A stretch of DNA of 64,000 nucleotides from Beverwykella pulmonaria (lineage: Eukaryota > Ascomycota > Dothideomycetes > Pleosporales > Melanommataceae): positions 2,626,882 to 2,690,881 of the forward strand of contig BCHH01000004.1 of the NCBI GenBank assembly GCA_001599595.1. Reading direction: 5' to 3'. The notes beneath the pieces were generated by a model, which saw only the letters and a program-made list of their open reading frames with translations, did no database searches and was not told where the DNA came from. The first letter of the stretch is position 1. Each line of letters starts with the position of its first letter. The position numbers and the translations under genes are program-made. This document shows positions 1 to 8,947 of this stretch, in pieces.

Positions 1-680
1 TGCGCGTAGTAGGCGTAGATTGCGGGGCGGAAGAAGGACGCGGAGGGAGAGGCTGGCCATTGGTTGCGGGGCGTGGAAGTGGATGGGGTTATGGGGCGGG
101 CTTGTTCAGGGTCGGTTGCATCTTCGCCCATGAGGAAGCCTTCTTTGAGGTCTGGGGGCTGCGTTAATGGATATGTAATCCAATCCAATTGGTATGTACG
201 AGGGTTTATGTAAGTAGAAAGAAAAGGAAAGCAAACAAACGTACCACCTCTCGTCCTCGGATCCAGCCTCCCCTCCAAAAAGGCCTCATACCCCCTAAAC
301 TTGCTACTCTTCTTATTATGCGTCTCCATCTTGACCTCAGTCGGCAGCGCGAAAAACCTCTCTAACGCTGCAAAAGTACTATCCAGTACTTGCTCGTCCA
401 CACCATGATTTACTGCGTAAAAGAACCCGACATCGCGACACGCGGCGCCTACTTCTCTAGCTAATTCCTTGCGCTCGGAGAGGGAATCAGAGAAAAGTCG
501 TCGCATGTCAATGCGTGGAAGCGAGGTGAAGGTCGGCTTTGCAGAGGCGCCGGTGAGAATGCGGCGGCGTCCGGGGATGCCACCATCATGGTAGTGGACG
601 TATGCGTCTTGTTCTATTTTCGATTCTGCATTTAAAGATGATGATATTTTTGTCGTTGTCGTGGTAGTTGTAGTCGCCAT
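1..680 (-). CDS. 2-oxoglutarate/Fe(II)-dependent oxygenase, 3' end outside the window
   Basis: This encodes the N-terminal part of an isopenicillin-N-synthase-like dioxygenase. Exon 1 is 680-245 and exon 2 runs from 151 off the left edge. The intron at 152-244 has a GTACGT donor and a CCCAG acceptor in phase 1. The protein starts with a Thr-rich leader, then shows the DIOX_N pattern: LPRIDMRRLF, a block reading REVGAACRDVGFFYAVNHGV, and LDPRTRG followed by DLKEGFLMGED across the splice junction. That junction is typical of fungal family members. The iron-binding HxD...H residues would lie beyond position 1, so catalytic competence cannot be judged. The substrate is unknown, since these enzymes act in both primary and secondary metabolism. 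Confidence 0.85.
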   Translation of the reverse strand, partial: MATTTTTTTTKISSSLNAESKIEQDAYVHYHDGGIPGRRRILTGASAKPTFTSLPRIDMRRLFSDSLSERKELAREVGAACRDVGFFYAVNHGVDEQVLDSTFAALERFFALPTEVKMETHNKKSSKFRGYEAFLEGRLDPRTRGGTFVCFPFLSTYINPRTYQLDWITYPLTQPPDLKEGFLMGEDATDPEQARPITPSTSTPRNQWPASPSASFFRPAIYAYYA

Positions 681-2114
681 ATTTTTCAAAATATGAAAGT
701 AGTGACAATAGTTCACTGTGCAAAGCGAAGAGATCCTGTCGCGGATATGTATACTTACTCTGGTAAGACAACGTTAGGTAGGGTAGATAGTGGCGATGCA
801 AGTCACATCTAGCTCCCGCGAGTTCGATGCTTTTCGGGTGCTGGTAACGTCACAATCCCTCACTCCTCTCCTTCCAATCGGCCACCTATCAATTGCCATG
901 TATGGCATGGAATTGGGCTCATTCTGGCCCGAGAAGCCGTCTGGAAAGGCCAATGGTAGACAGACACGTTGATCTTTATCTGGGATTTGACTGGGAGGCG
1001 CGGTTGGAAGGATGAAGTCCACGGAGGACGGCGCTGCAGGGCGAGGCTTTGCCGCATTCGACCGCGGGGCTGTGGTGATGAGAGAACGAGCATCGGGCCG
1101 AGATGCTCCGTTGTGCATGTGGGAAGGCGGAATTGGAGCCGAAAAGAGATGTATACGAAGTCCCTCTCAGTGTGCACTAGCTTTTCTCTGTCCTATCTGG
1201 TTTTTGAGCAATCGTTCGACTAATGGAAATAGAGAAGAGAATTCCACGACATCAGGAACCTTGAAGACGCAGTTCGCATGTCAAAAACTCAAACAGACTG
1301 GAGCGCAAGTGCTCGAATGATCTGAATGAGCCCTTATCGATGTCTCCACCAGACAAACCTCAACCAACAGCTAGCAGCCTTAGATCCTTTGGACCTGCTA
1401 TCTCACCCCACCAAATCTCAGGAATTCAAGCTACAAATATCAGCCCACTGTGCTCAAAAAATGTCCCACATCATAGTTGTTTTCTTTTTAAGTAACCCTC
1501 AAGACTAAAGATCACATTGCTTTGTACATGCTTAAAAATCGGGATTCTATTAACTCTCTTCTACTAGAACTAGTAGCGAGGTTGGAGGAACCAGCCCCAC
1601 TACCCCGGATCAGCGTTGCCGCAGACGAGGCGCGGTTGGATCTGGGAGTGGGGATATGCTTATCTCTTGTTTTGACGCCTGTGGAACCAATGCCTTGGGG
1701 TTGGAACTGATAGGAGAAGTCCCCTCGGTGAGTGTAACGTCCTCTTATGAGACCAAGCCGGTCGTTTTAACTGAAACTGGTTCATTGTCTTGTTGGAAGC
1801 TGACGATATATGACAAGAAGAGATTCATGAAGCCCAACTTTAGTGGAGAACAGAGTAAATGTGTTCATTTGAGATAGGACAAACCAGGCCATTAGGAGCT
1901 ATCCGAATACTGCAGCCATACCGACCAATTACACCCCTCCAAAGGAGAACAAAGGAAATTTTTCAAAAGGCAACCCCAAACTCCGTGTCCCAAACCCAAG
2001 CAGAGATCACGTCACCATGCTCTGGGGATATCATGATTCAAGCTGACAGAAAGAAGAAAGAAGACCGTGAAACCATCCATAATCGCTCATGCAGCACAGA
2101 AGAGAGTCGCACAT
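681..2114. other. No supported gene
   Basis: This is about 1.4 kb between the oxygenase start and the end of the DUF3602 gene. Open frames here are short, overlap on both strands and have no recognisable domain. A minus-strand frame around 1850-1620 reads like coding sequence but contains an in-frame TAA and was not accepted. Confidence 0.5.
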
Positions 2115-2776
2115 CTACTTCTTGCCGAGCTTGTTCAAGAGTTCCTTACCCTTCTCCACGAGGCCCTTGGCATTCACGCCTTCGTGCTTGGTCTCCTCAC
2201 TCTTCCGCTCAGCATCGCTTGGTTTGGTGTAGTTTGCAGCTCCACCGCGGCCGTAGAAGTGAGGTGAATCTTCCTCGCGGTGAATGGGTGGTGTGTCGAC
2301 GTCTTGCGCAGCGCGAGCGATCTCGGGGTGGTTGGGGTCGTTGCGGGCCATGTTTCCGGTGCCCCCGCGTCCGGTGGTGTAGTGGTCGCTCTTAAGGGTT
2401 GGGGTGACGAGGTCGGTGGGCTGGATATGAGCATTGGGATCATCTTTACCAATGTTGCCTGTGAGTTGTTAGTAACGAGATTCGAATAGATAAGTGGAAA
2501 ATGCTTGGCGAGGCTTCTCTGAGTAACTGCTTCATGGCGACGCACCACAACCAGCAAAATAATCAATTCTAGCAGAAGATTTCCCTCCACTAAAATCTCT
2601 TGGATTTACCAAAGGGAACTATGCGCTGGATCCTGAAGTGTTCGCTCGGAGGAGGCAACAAGGTGTATGGACGCCTCGAAACTCTGTTGGAAGGACGAAG
2701 AATGGAAGAGCATATGCTTACCGGCACCACCGCGACCGTGAGAGGCAACACGTTCCTGGGAATCATGGGGCGACAT
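2115..2776 (-). CDS. DUF3602 protein with GRGG repeats
   Basis: This is a 132-residue protein of the fungal DUF3602 family (function unknown). Exon 1 is 2776-2722 and exon 2 is 2458-2115. The 263 nt intron (2459-2721) starts GTAAGC, ends CACAG and is phase 1. Splicing creates the GRGGAGNIG motif. Two more copies follow, GRGGTGNM and GRGGAANY, and then a charged Lys/Glu tail ending NKLGKK. The start is the ATG of MSPHDSQERV, which fits the first family motif. The intron is long for this window, so a small extra exon inside it is possible. A TATATAAA sequence lies about 140 bp upstream. Family members are small, probably disordered and often stress-associated, but no role can be shown from sequence. 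Confidence 0.85.
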
Positions 2777-2910
2777 GATGTTTGGATAGGAGTATTCTGA
2801 GAAGGAAGAAGATTGAAGAGGTCGAAGCTGGCCTTTGAAACTCAAGGAAGTGTAATGAAAAGCTGTATCAGAGACGTGTTCGTCAAGAGCTGGGTGCGGG
2901 CGGGGGTGTT

Positions 2911-2918
2911 TATATAGT
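2911..2918 (-). promoter_or_regulatory. TATA box of the DUF3602 gene
   Basis: The minus strand reads TATATAAA about 140 bp upstream of the ATG at 2776, in a GC-richer surround. This is a plausible core promoter element. The spacing allows a 5' UTR of about 100 nt. Confidence 0.4.
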
Positions 2919-2949
2919 AGTAGTGAGTGGTGAGCAGACTTGATTGACA

Positions 2950-3890
2950 AAGAGACCTAGACGATGACGCGACCAGAGACAAGGCAGCTCTTATATGCTC
3001 TCCTCTTGGCCCTCACCGCAATCAGCAAGCAGGCTACAGACAGCAGACCACTCGACTACGCTACAGGAGCTGGGGTAAAAAAAGAGGGATGTGCCACGAG
3101 CAAGCAATCCTTCTCTGAGCTCCAGGTGACCAGCAAAGGGCCATTTGCTCGTACGTGAGCATGCCTGCCCAGACGCGCCGACGGCCGCGAAAGACAGCGT
3201 CTTAGCAGCTAAAACGGCAGAAATTTTGTCGAACTATGGCCGCCGGGACGAACAGCGCTGCACGATTTGCGCCCTGGGCTGCTTTCGGAATTACTATTAG
3301 CTAATTTACCACGGTGACCGGGTCTTGGAATGCGCGAGGGGCAGGCAGCCAGAGAGCACACCATAGCTAGCTCATTATGCGGTTACTGGGTAATGTGCGT
3401 GTGTTGTTGCGTGCGGGCTTGCGAGACTTTTACTCGTTCTGACCTACATGTAAAGAGAGAAGGCGAGGCTTTTGGAGGGTGTTGGCGACGGAGAAGCAAA
3501 CACAAATGCGTAAGCGAGTGGCCGCCGCCTTAGCCAAGACTGATGACATGCAGGCCAGCACAGATTGGAACTAGGATGGTTCTAAAATTTCTTCTCAGAT
3601 TCATCGCTTCCACCAAGTACGCCATGCTATGAGTACAGACAGTATACACTACTATGCTACAAAATTGATCAAACAACCCAACGCCATGCCAATTATCAGT
3701 TGTCCTGCCGGAACTACCGTTGCATCCAAGATTGAGAAAATCGGACAAAGACAAAAGGCATAAGAGATACCCCGCCATCTTAAAAAACGCCATTTACGCA
3801 ATCCCATGCCGACCATGATATCCCATCATGTCCAATATCGTACAATCACATCCTGCCGAAGATGTGTAAATCCAAACCCAGCGCCAAAGT
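2950..3890. other. No supported gene
   Basis: This is upstream DNA of the DUF3602 gene followed by DNA downstream of the doubtful minus-strand locus at 4 kb. An 87-residue minus-strand frame at 3530-3793 has no family signature and is treated as chance. Confidence 0.45.
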
Positions 3891-4328
3891 TATGCATCGC
3901 TAATCGAATCGATCCGAGAGAAAGATACCGGAGTAAATCCAAGAGAGGATAGCAAAGAGCGCAACGTTCAAAAGAAGCCAAAACCCAGGAAAGAGCGCAC
4001 GTAGAGGGGTTGACCTTTATGTGCGAGACCGATTGTGGAATGCCAGGCGTGGTAGAATTGAAGGCACGATCGGCCCACCCAGGAGAACGATGATGGGTGA
4101 AAGCTGGAATGTATTAGCTTAAACGAAGGATGAAGATCTCATAAACAACGTACATGAGCACCGATGATAGTAGACGTCTTAACCTCCGTCACGCGATTGT
4201 TCATCACCAGCTCTGGATAGCAACATAGCTGAAGATGGTCCGGTTCTGCCGCCTGGGTTCGGTGCCCCACCATCGCGAGGTTGCGGGCCAGAGCGATAGA
4301 GTGAAGAAGTTGAGACGGAAACTCGCAT
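3830..4328 (-). CDS. Possible small intron-bearing gene (uncertain frame)
   Basis: The minus strand from 4328 reads MRVSVSTSSLYRSG and continues to AGDEQSRDG. This ends at a GTTAAG donor, and a good acceptor follows (GCTAATACATTCCAG, ending near 4095). Joined in phase 1, the next exon reads AFTHHRSPGWADRAFNS and stays open to about 3830. Another possible donor, GTACGT at about 4154, gives a different C-terminus, so exon borders are not settled. The peptide AGDEQSRDGG recurs at 5587-5631 with only third-position differences, which argues that this stretch is or was coding. I recognise no family. Confidence 0.3.
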
Positions 4329-4352
4329 ATTGAACAGGTGTGAGGTCTTTGA

Positions 4353-4388
4353 GTTGGTTGGTTGGTTGGTTGGTTGGTTGGTTGGTTG
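4353..4388. repeat. (GTTG)9 microsatellite
   Basis: Nine tandem GTTG units lie just upstream of the doubtful gene that starts at 4328 on the minus strand. They probably fall in its 5' UTR or promoter, reading CAAC on that strand. Confidence 0.9.
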
Positions 4389-4599
4389 TATTGATGGAAT
4401 TGATTATCGAGATTGAGAATTGTGGCTGCCGCCTGTGGTGTTGTGTATGAATGTAGAGACTGTCTCAACATGTCGTAAACTTGAGACTTATAACCACAAC
4501 GTAGAGGCCTGCAGCAGCCCTGGAGGCGCTACTGTCGAGAATGCCTTATGGTATGGCTTCAGCTCCATCAATTACAGGCTTCGCTTGCCTGAAAAAAGG

Positions 4600-5230
4600 C
4601 TCTGACGCAGAGCCGTCATGACGAACTTGTCAACCTTCAAAAGACGAAACCCGAAAGGGTAATACAGCTCCGCCACAACCAGAACGAGGCGGCCGCCTAT
4701 TGGTGGTCTTCAAGATCGTGCGCAAGGCGACAGTCAGGCTACGATATTCTATTGATCTTCTGGAAACTCTATGGACTGGGGGCGAGAGGTGTGACTCGAT
4801 CGTGGCCGCTCTAAACCATGGTGAAAACAGCCCACGGGTCACTCGGGGGGTCAAAGCCACAGGAGAAAATGGTAGAACACGAGCCAGGCACTCATTTGAG
4901 GCAACCGTGGAGCCTGGCATGGATTCAATTGAATTCAAGTGGTGAACGAAAGTTCGTTGCCTATGTGGACCAAGGCCGTCACGATTTGCACAGCCGCAGC
5001 GGCTGGGGGGGGGGGGCAAACTCCAAGGCTTTCCAGGCACCGACGGTGCTTTCGGCAGGTTCCGACAGATGATGATCATTTGTTGATAAGAGCGGCCACC
5101 GGTCCCTCACACTGCTGTTGAAATTGCTGCGTTGTGACTCTACGGCTCTTCACCGGTGGAAACACAGCCCGGAGAGCGCTTCAGGTGTTTTTGCGGTTGA
5201 AAATGCATGCTGCGCCTCTCCCGTCGGACC
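4600..5230. other. No supported gene; G12 tract
   Basis: Overlapping open frames on both strands have no recognisable content. A run of twelve G residues lies at about 5005-5016; such runs are prone to length errors in sequencing. Confidence 0.45.
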
Positions 5231-5631
5231 TTATCGATTGCGCACCCGAGCGCTAGCGTGAACCCGCATCTTCAGCCTTGTGTACGACCAGAGGGACCTC
5301 GGGGCGATAGAAAACGCAGAGAAATATTGGCCGTCGGGCTTGGGATGGGCCGGTGGTTGGAAGTTGTCGCCAGACGTCGGGTGCAGATGGAGGAGTGCCG
5401 GATTCCGAGACAGAACATATGAGGTGCGAGCTGAGGGGTTGCTGCGGGGAAAGTGGTTGCCGGCGCGGGCGGTCCTGGTTGAGCTCTCTGAAGAAGCAAG
5501 TTCCCCATTTAGTACGTCGGCCTCCCTATTCAGCATGTTAGACACAGATATCGCTTGCAGTTGCATTTAGGGTTCTACTTACGGCCCCCGTCCCGTGATT
5601 GCTCGTCGCCTGCTGCGTTTTTGGGGCTCAT
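5231..5631 (-). CDS. Possible small gene sharing the AGDEQSRDGG peptide
   Basis: The minus strand starts MSPKNAAGDEQSRDGG at 5631 and meets a GTAAGT donor in phase 1. Three acceptors are possible. The one after a TACTAAAT branch point and a pyrimidine tract (CTTGCTTCTTCAG) gives an exon reading QSSTRTARAGNHFPRSN, open to a stop at 5231, for roughly 100 residues. An earlier acceptor gives RRTKWGTCFFRELNQD instead. All three frames are open here, so the C-terminus is uncertain. The N-terminal peptide matches the 4.1-4.3 kb locus. I recognise no family. Confidence 0.3.
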
Positions 5632-6113
5632 GGTTGACTTGGACTGGTGCTAATCCGGAAATGGACTGGCGTTGATGGTCGGCAGGTGAAAGGACTCAAG
5701 GTTTTGATGGAGTGGCAGTGGCAGTGGCAGAGTGGAATTACTGGACTTGTGTGACAGCAATTCGATCAGGTCAGGTATGGTGAGTATGTGCTATGTACCC
5801 CGAAATCTTTGCACTTGCTGCTGTACTTATAGACATGGCCCAAGGACTCTTGAGCTCGCGCTTGTCCGCATCCCATGGTCCTCCATGGGGCAACGGCGAA
5901 GGCAAGAGGGCAACAGAAGGTACGTGGCCCTACGTATCTGAAGCACTGAGCAATGAGTGCTGCGAGTGAAGCTATCGCTGGGCCAAGGTCTCCACTGCGA
6001 ACGGTGACTCAATTCGGCCAGAGCAAGTAAGGACGCCGCAGCCATTCTTCCCTAATCCGCGCCCAATCAGGCCTCTTTTGCGGCCTGCCTCATTCTCGGA
6101 TGTCTCAAGCAGA

Positions 6114-7022
6114 ATGCCTCCAAATTCGTGTGCGGTGAGCCGGGGCCCAGAGAGAGCCCGGCTCTCCTTTCCTTTCTGGGCAGACCGCTTCACTTATTCA
6201 TTGGCCCCCAGAAGCGCGGCTGCTGCCCTCCAAGCATCAACCACACCTCACTGCTTCCTAGACGCTTTCTGGTTGCCTTGTTGGGTCTTTGTTGCCAGGG
6301 AGATTTCGCGTTTCAAGCCTGCTATGCGCTGGCTACGTAATTTCACATTCGGTCGCGTAGGGGGAAGCCACGCTGCATCCGCCGTGACCGCCAGTCGGGA
6401 TGCGATGCAGGAACACATATCATTCCCATCGAGCCACTGTTTTTCGACCACTTGGTGCGACCTCTCGCCCACGGTTTCAACCCCTTTCACAAGGCCGAAA
6501 ACATGGCCGTTTCTTTGGCATCAGCGCTGTACCGGCCACACTGCGCCTCTCACTCAACATTTTCGTAGCTGCGCCCCGACGCCCTCTTCGATCCCACCAT
6601 CACGGCATCACGGCCTTCAGACGAGGCAAAAACGTCCCTCTGCCGCCATCCTGAAAGCCCTGCGATTCGCCCATGGCACAGCCCGGCTTGTCCGCCGTGT
6701 CGTGCTCGGCTGGGAGCATCAGACCTTAGTTTTTGCGAAATATTTCTTTTCCAAGTGGCTTGTGAAGCCCCAGAGCTTCCACCATGATCGGCTTCTTTTC
6801 TTGTTATCAGTACACGCTGGAGGGGTGGCTTTCGATGGGAGCTCTGCTATACCTAATAGCCTGCTGATGATCTATCAGCAGGACGAACACGTCTGCATGC
6901 GCAATCAGCAGTCTCCCGTGTCTGAGGCCTATTCAGCTCCTCCTGAAGCTTCTGGGCTATCCGTTGCCCAAGAGCAGCCGTGGCGGCGTCCCACGACTTC
7001 GGTCGTGATAGCAGAGGTCTAG
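6114..7022 (+). CDS. Long open frame, hypothetical protein
   Basis: This is a 302-codon uninterrupted frame from the ATG of MPPNSCAVSRG; it remains open upstream to 6078. A frame this long is unlikely by chance at this base composition. However, the translation is rich in Ser, His, Trp and Cys, has no hydrophobic core pattern, domain or signal peptide, and has no convincing promoter. It could be a lineage-specific gene, decayed coding sequence or a chance frame. No function is proposed. Confidence 0.2.
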   Translation: MPPNSCAVSRGPERARLSFPFWADRFTYSLAPRSAAAALQASTTPHCFLDAFWLPCWVFVAREISRFKPAMRWLRNFTFGRVGGSHAASAVTASRDAMQEHISFPSSHCFSTTWCDLSPTVSTPFTRPKTWPFLWHQRCTGHTAPLTQHFRSCAPTPSSIPPSRHHGLQTRQKRPSAAILKALRFAHGTARLVRRVVLGWEHQTLVFAKYFFSKWLVKPQSFHHDRLLFLLSVHAGGVAFDGSSAIPNSLLMIYQQDEHVCMRNQQSPVSEAYSAPPEASGLSVAQEQPWRRPTTSVVIAEV

Positions 7023-7713
7023 AGTCGAGTGCAAGAACGTTACATTAAGGTTAACATCGCGGTTGGGACTTAAGTTTGCCTGCATCTCATGGTGCCTGCA
7101 GGCCCCGACTTCGGCACTACTGACAGGCATAAACAGGCTGGCGGGATGATTTACCAGTTATGCTCAGCATGCACGGAAGCTGGAAATGAGACAGACTGGA
7201 TGCGGCATTTCCTTTGATCTTTCGCAAATTGTGCAGACACGGCATCGCGAACATAAAGGTTTGATATCAGCTGGTTCTGGGAAAAACAACTCTAAATTCG
7301 GATCCTCCTGCGATGCTACCGGTACTACAGGGGTGCGAGTAATGCGGGGAATGACTATCCTTGCTTCGATTCTCATCAGAAGAACTAACAACACCATGCA
7401 TCAGGTAGCGTCGCATTGTGTTCAAGATCGATACAATTGCTTCTTGCGACCTTGAGTTCCCTGTCTTTCTTCTGCGATGGGTTTCTGGGATCTGCAGCCA
7501 CGATAATGAGTTTGCAGCTGCAGGCGTTGCCGAGCTATCATCCAACGGGCAATTCAAAGTGGTGTGTCCAATAACCTTTTCCCGGCATGTAACCCCTCAC
7601 GCCTCCTCGATCGCGTCCAGGCCGCTCCTTCAACCTGTATCTCTCTGAACAGACCTCCTGGTTCTGCATCTTGCGTCCTTGATCTTCCTGCCCCCAACAT
7701 CTACTCATCCACC
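7023..7713. other. Upstream region of the CFEM gene, no gene seen
   Basis: About 690 bp precedes the CFEM start. The open frames on both strands are short and unconvincing. Confidence 0.4.
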
Positions 7714-8382
7714 ATGCAATTCTCTACGGCTCTCGTCGTCGCTGCTTTGAGCTCCCTTGTTGCAGCACAGGGTTTGCTTGACCAAATCCCAGACTGCGCA
7801 GTAAGTGGTGAGGCGATGCCCCTGGACAACCAGCTAAGAACCAGCAGAAAAAATGCTTCGGCAGCGACTTTGGCGGTTGTTCTCAGCTGGACATCCATTG
7901 CATCTGTGCCAATTCCCAGCTCATCAACAACATCTCCTGCTGCGTTGCGCAGAACTGTAGCCCCGCGGACCAAGCTGGTCAGTCTCCTGTTTCTCACGTT
8001 AGCAAGCCCCGTTTAGTACGCGTGACTCACCAACCCAGCTACCATCGAGTTCGCATACAATCTTTGTCTGGCAAACAAAGTCACAGTTGCGACGACTGCG
8101 ACCTGCCCGTCGACCAGCGCGCCTCCCTCTACCGCTTCGAGTGCTAGCAGTGCGACCGGCACCGTGACCGGCGCCGTGAACGGCACTATGACCAGCACTG
8201 TGAACGGCACAGCCGTGGTGAGCGGCTCTACTACGCCGGCCGTGACCCGATTGACTGGGAGTGGGACTGTGACTCCGGCCGGGGCGACTACTAAAGGATC
8301 GACAGCCGCGGCGCCGGTTCATACTGCTGGGGCTGGAGTGGGTATGGGTCTCGCGATGGCTGGATTGCTTGTCGCGTTATAA
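7714..8382 (+). CDS. CFEM-domain protein, secreted and GPI-anchored
   Basis: This is a 186-residue cell-surface protein. Exons are 7714-7800, 7848-7977 and 8039-8382. The introns are 47 and 61 nt, in phases 0 and 1. Residues 1-18 form a signal peptide ending at AAQ. The CFEM domain follows from PDC at residue 28, with cysteines spaced as in the family. The Asp in LDIHCIC (D44) sits where characterised CFEM proteins place the axial haem-iron ligand. An additional Cys makes the pair ISCCV. A long Ser/Thr/Ala stretch then leads to a C-terminal hydrophobic tail, MGLAMAGLLVAL, expected for GPI addition. Family members work in haem or iron capture, wall structure or host interaction; which applies here is unknown. 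Confidence 0.92.
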
Positions 8383-8947
8383 AGAAGCCAACATCAAATG
8401 TTGAAGTACTTTGGGTACTAGACCATTGAAGGGGTGTTTGTATTCGCAGCAAGGGGGTGTAATGGCTCTATGTGGGTAATGGTCGTGGTTGTACATACAG
8501 AAGGGCTTGTTAAGACTAATTTGATCTCTTTGGTTTATCTCCGAATTAGTGTAATTGTCCTGCGAGTTCGCCTCGGAGGTAATCTGATAGTTTAGAGTTG
8601 CTGCTCAGAGCTTGTAGTTGTAACAGGGATTGCATGACCTGCATTGTATTCGCACTCTACCATAAATGTAAATTTGACCAGAACACAAATAGCCAAACGT
8701 CATAATCTTCACGCTGCAATTGACCGCATGAAATTGCGCCGAGAACATTCGCGGGCTGGTCTGCCTGTCCTAAATTGAAGATTTCGAAACATTGTTGCTC
8801 GCTTGCTTGAACCTTGAACCTGGACGCCAGTGTCTCCGTGGCCCCCGCAGCTTCGACATTTCTGCATCACAACCAACACACCTCCAGCATGGAGAATCGA
8901 CACTCAGAATAAGAAACAGCCCCACTATTTCCTTCCACGCCGCGAGG
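8383..8947. other. Intergenic, no gene seen
   Basis: This holds the 3' flank of the CFEM gene and the promoter and 5' UTR of the recyclin gene. No RNA gene or repeat was recognised. Confidence 0.4.

Noticed and set aside
1620..1850. Minus-strand frame reading MNLFLSYIVSFQQDN to PLPDPTAPRLRQR
   Set aside because: It contains an in-frame TAA with no intron signals around it. The other minus-strand frame here is also open, so coding is not supported.
3530..3793. 87-codon minus-strand frame starting MAFFKMAGYLLCLL
   Set aside because: Only a hydrophobic start; no family resemblance, and it lies in the probable 3' flank of another locus.
4630..5079. 149-codon minus-strand frame
   Set aside because: Opposite-strand frames are open over the same bases, the translation is low in structure-forming residues, and a G12 tract runs through it.
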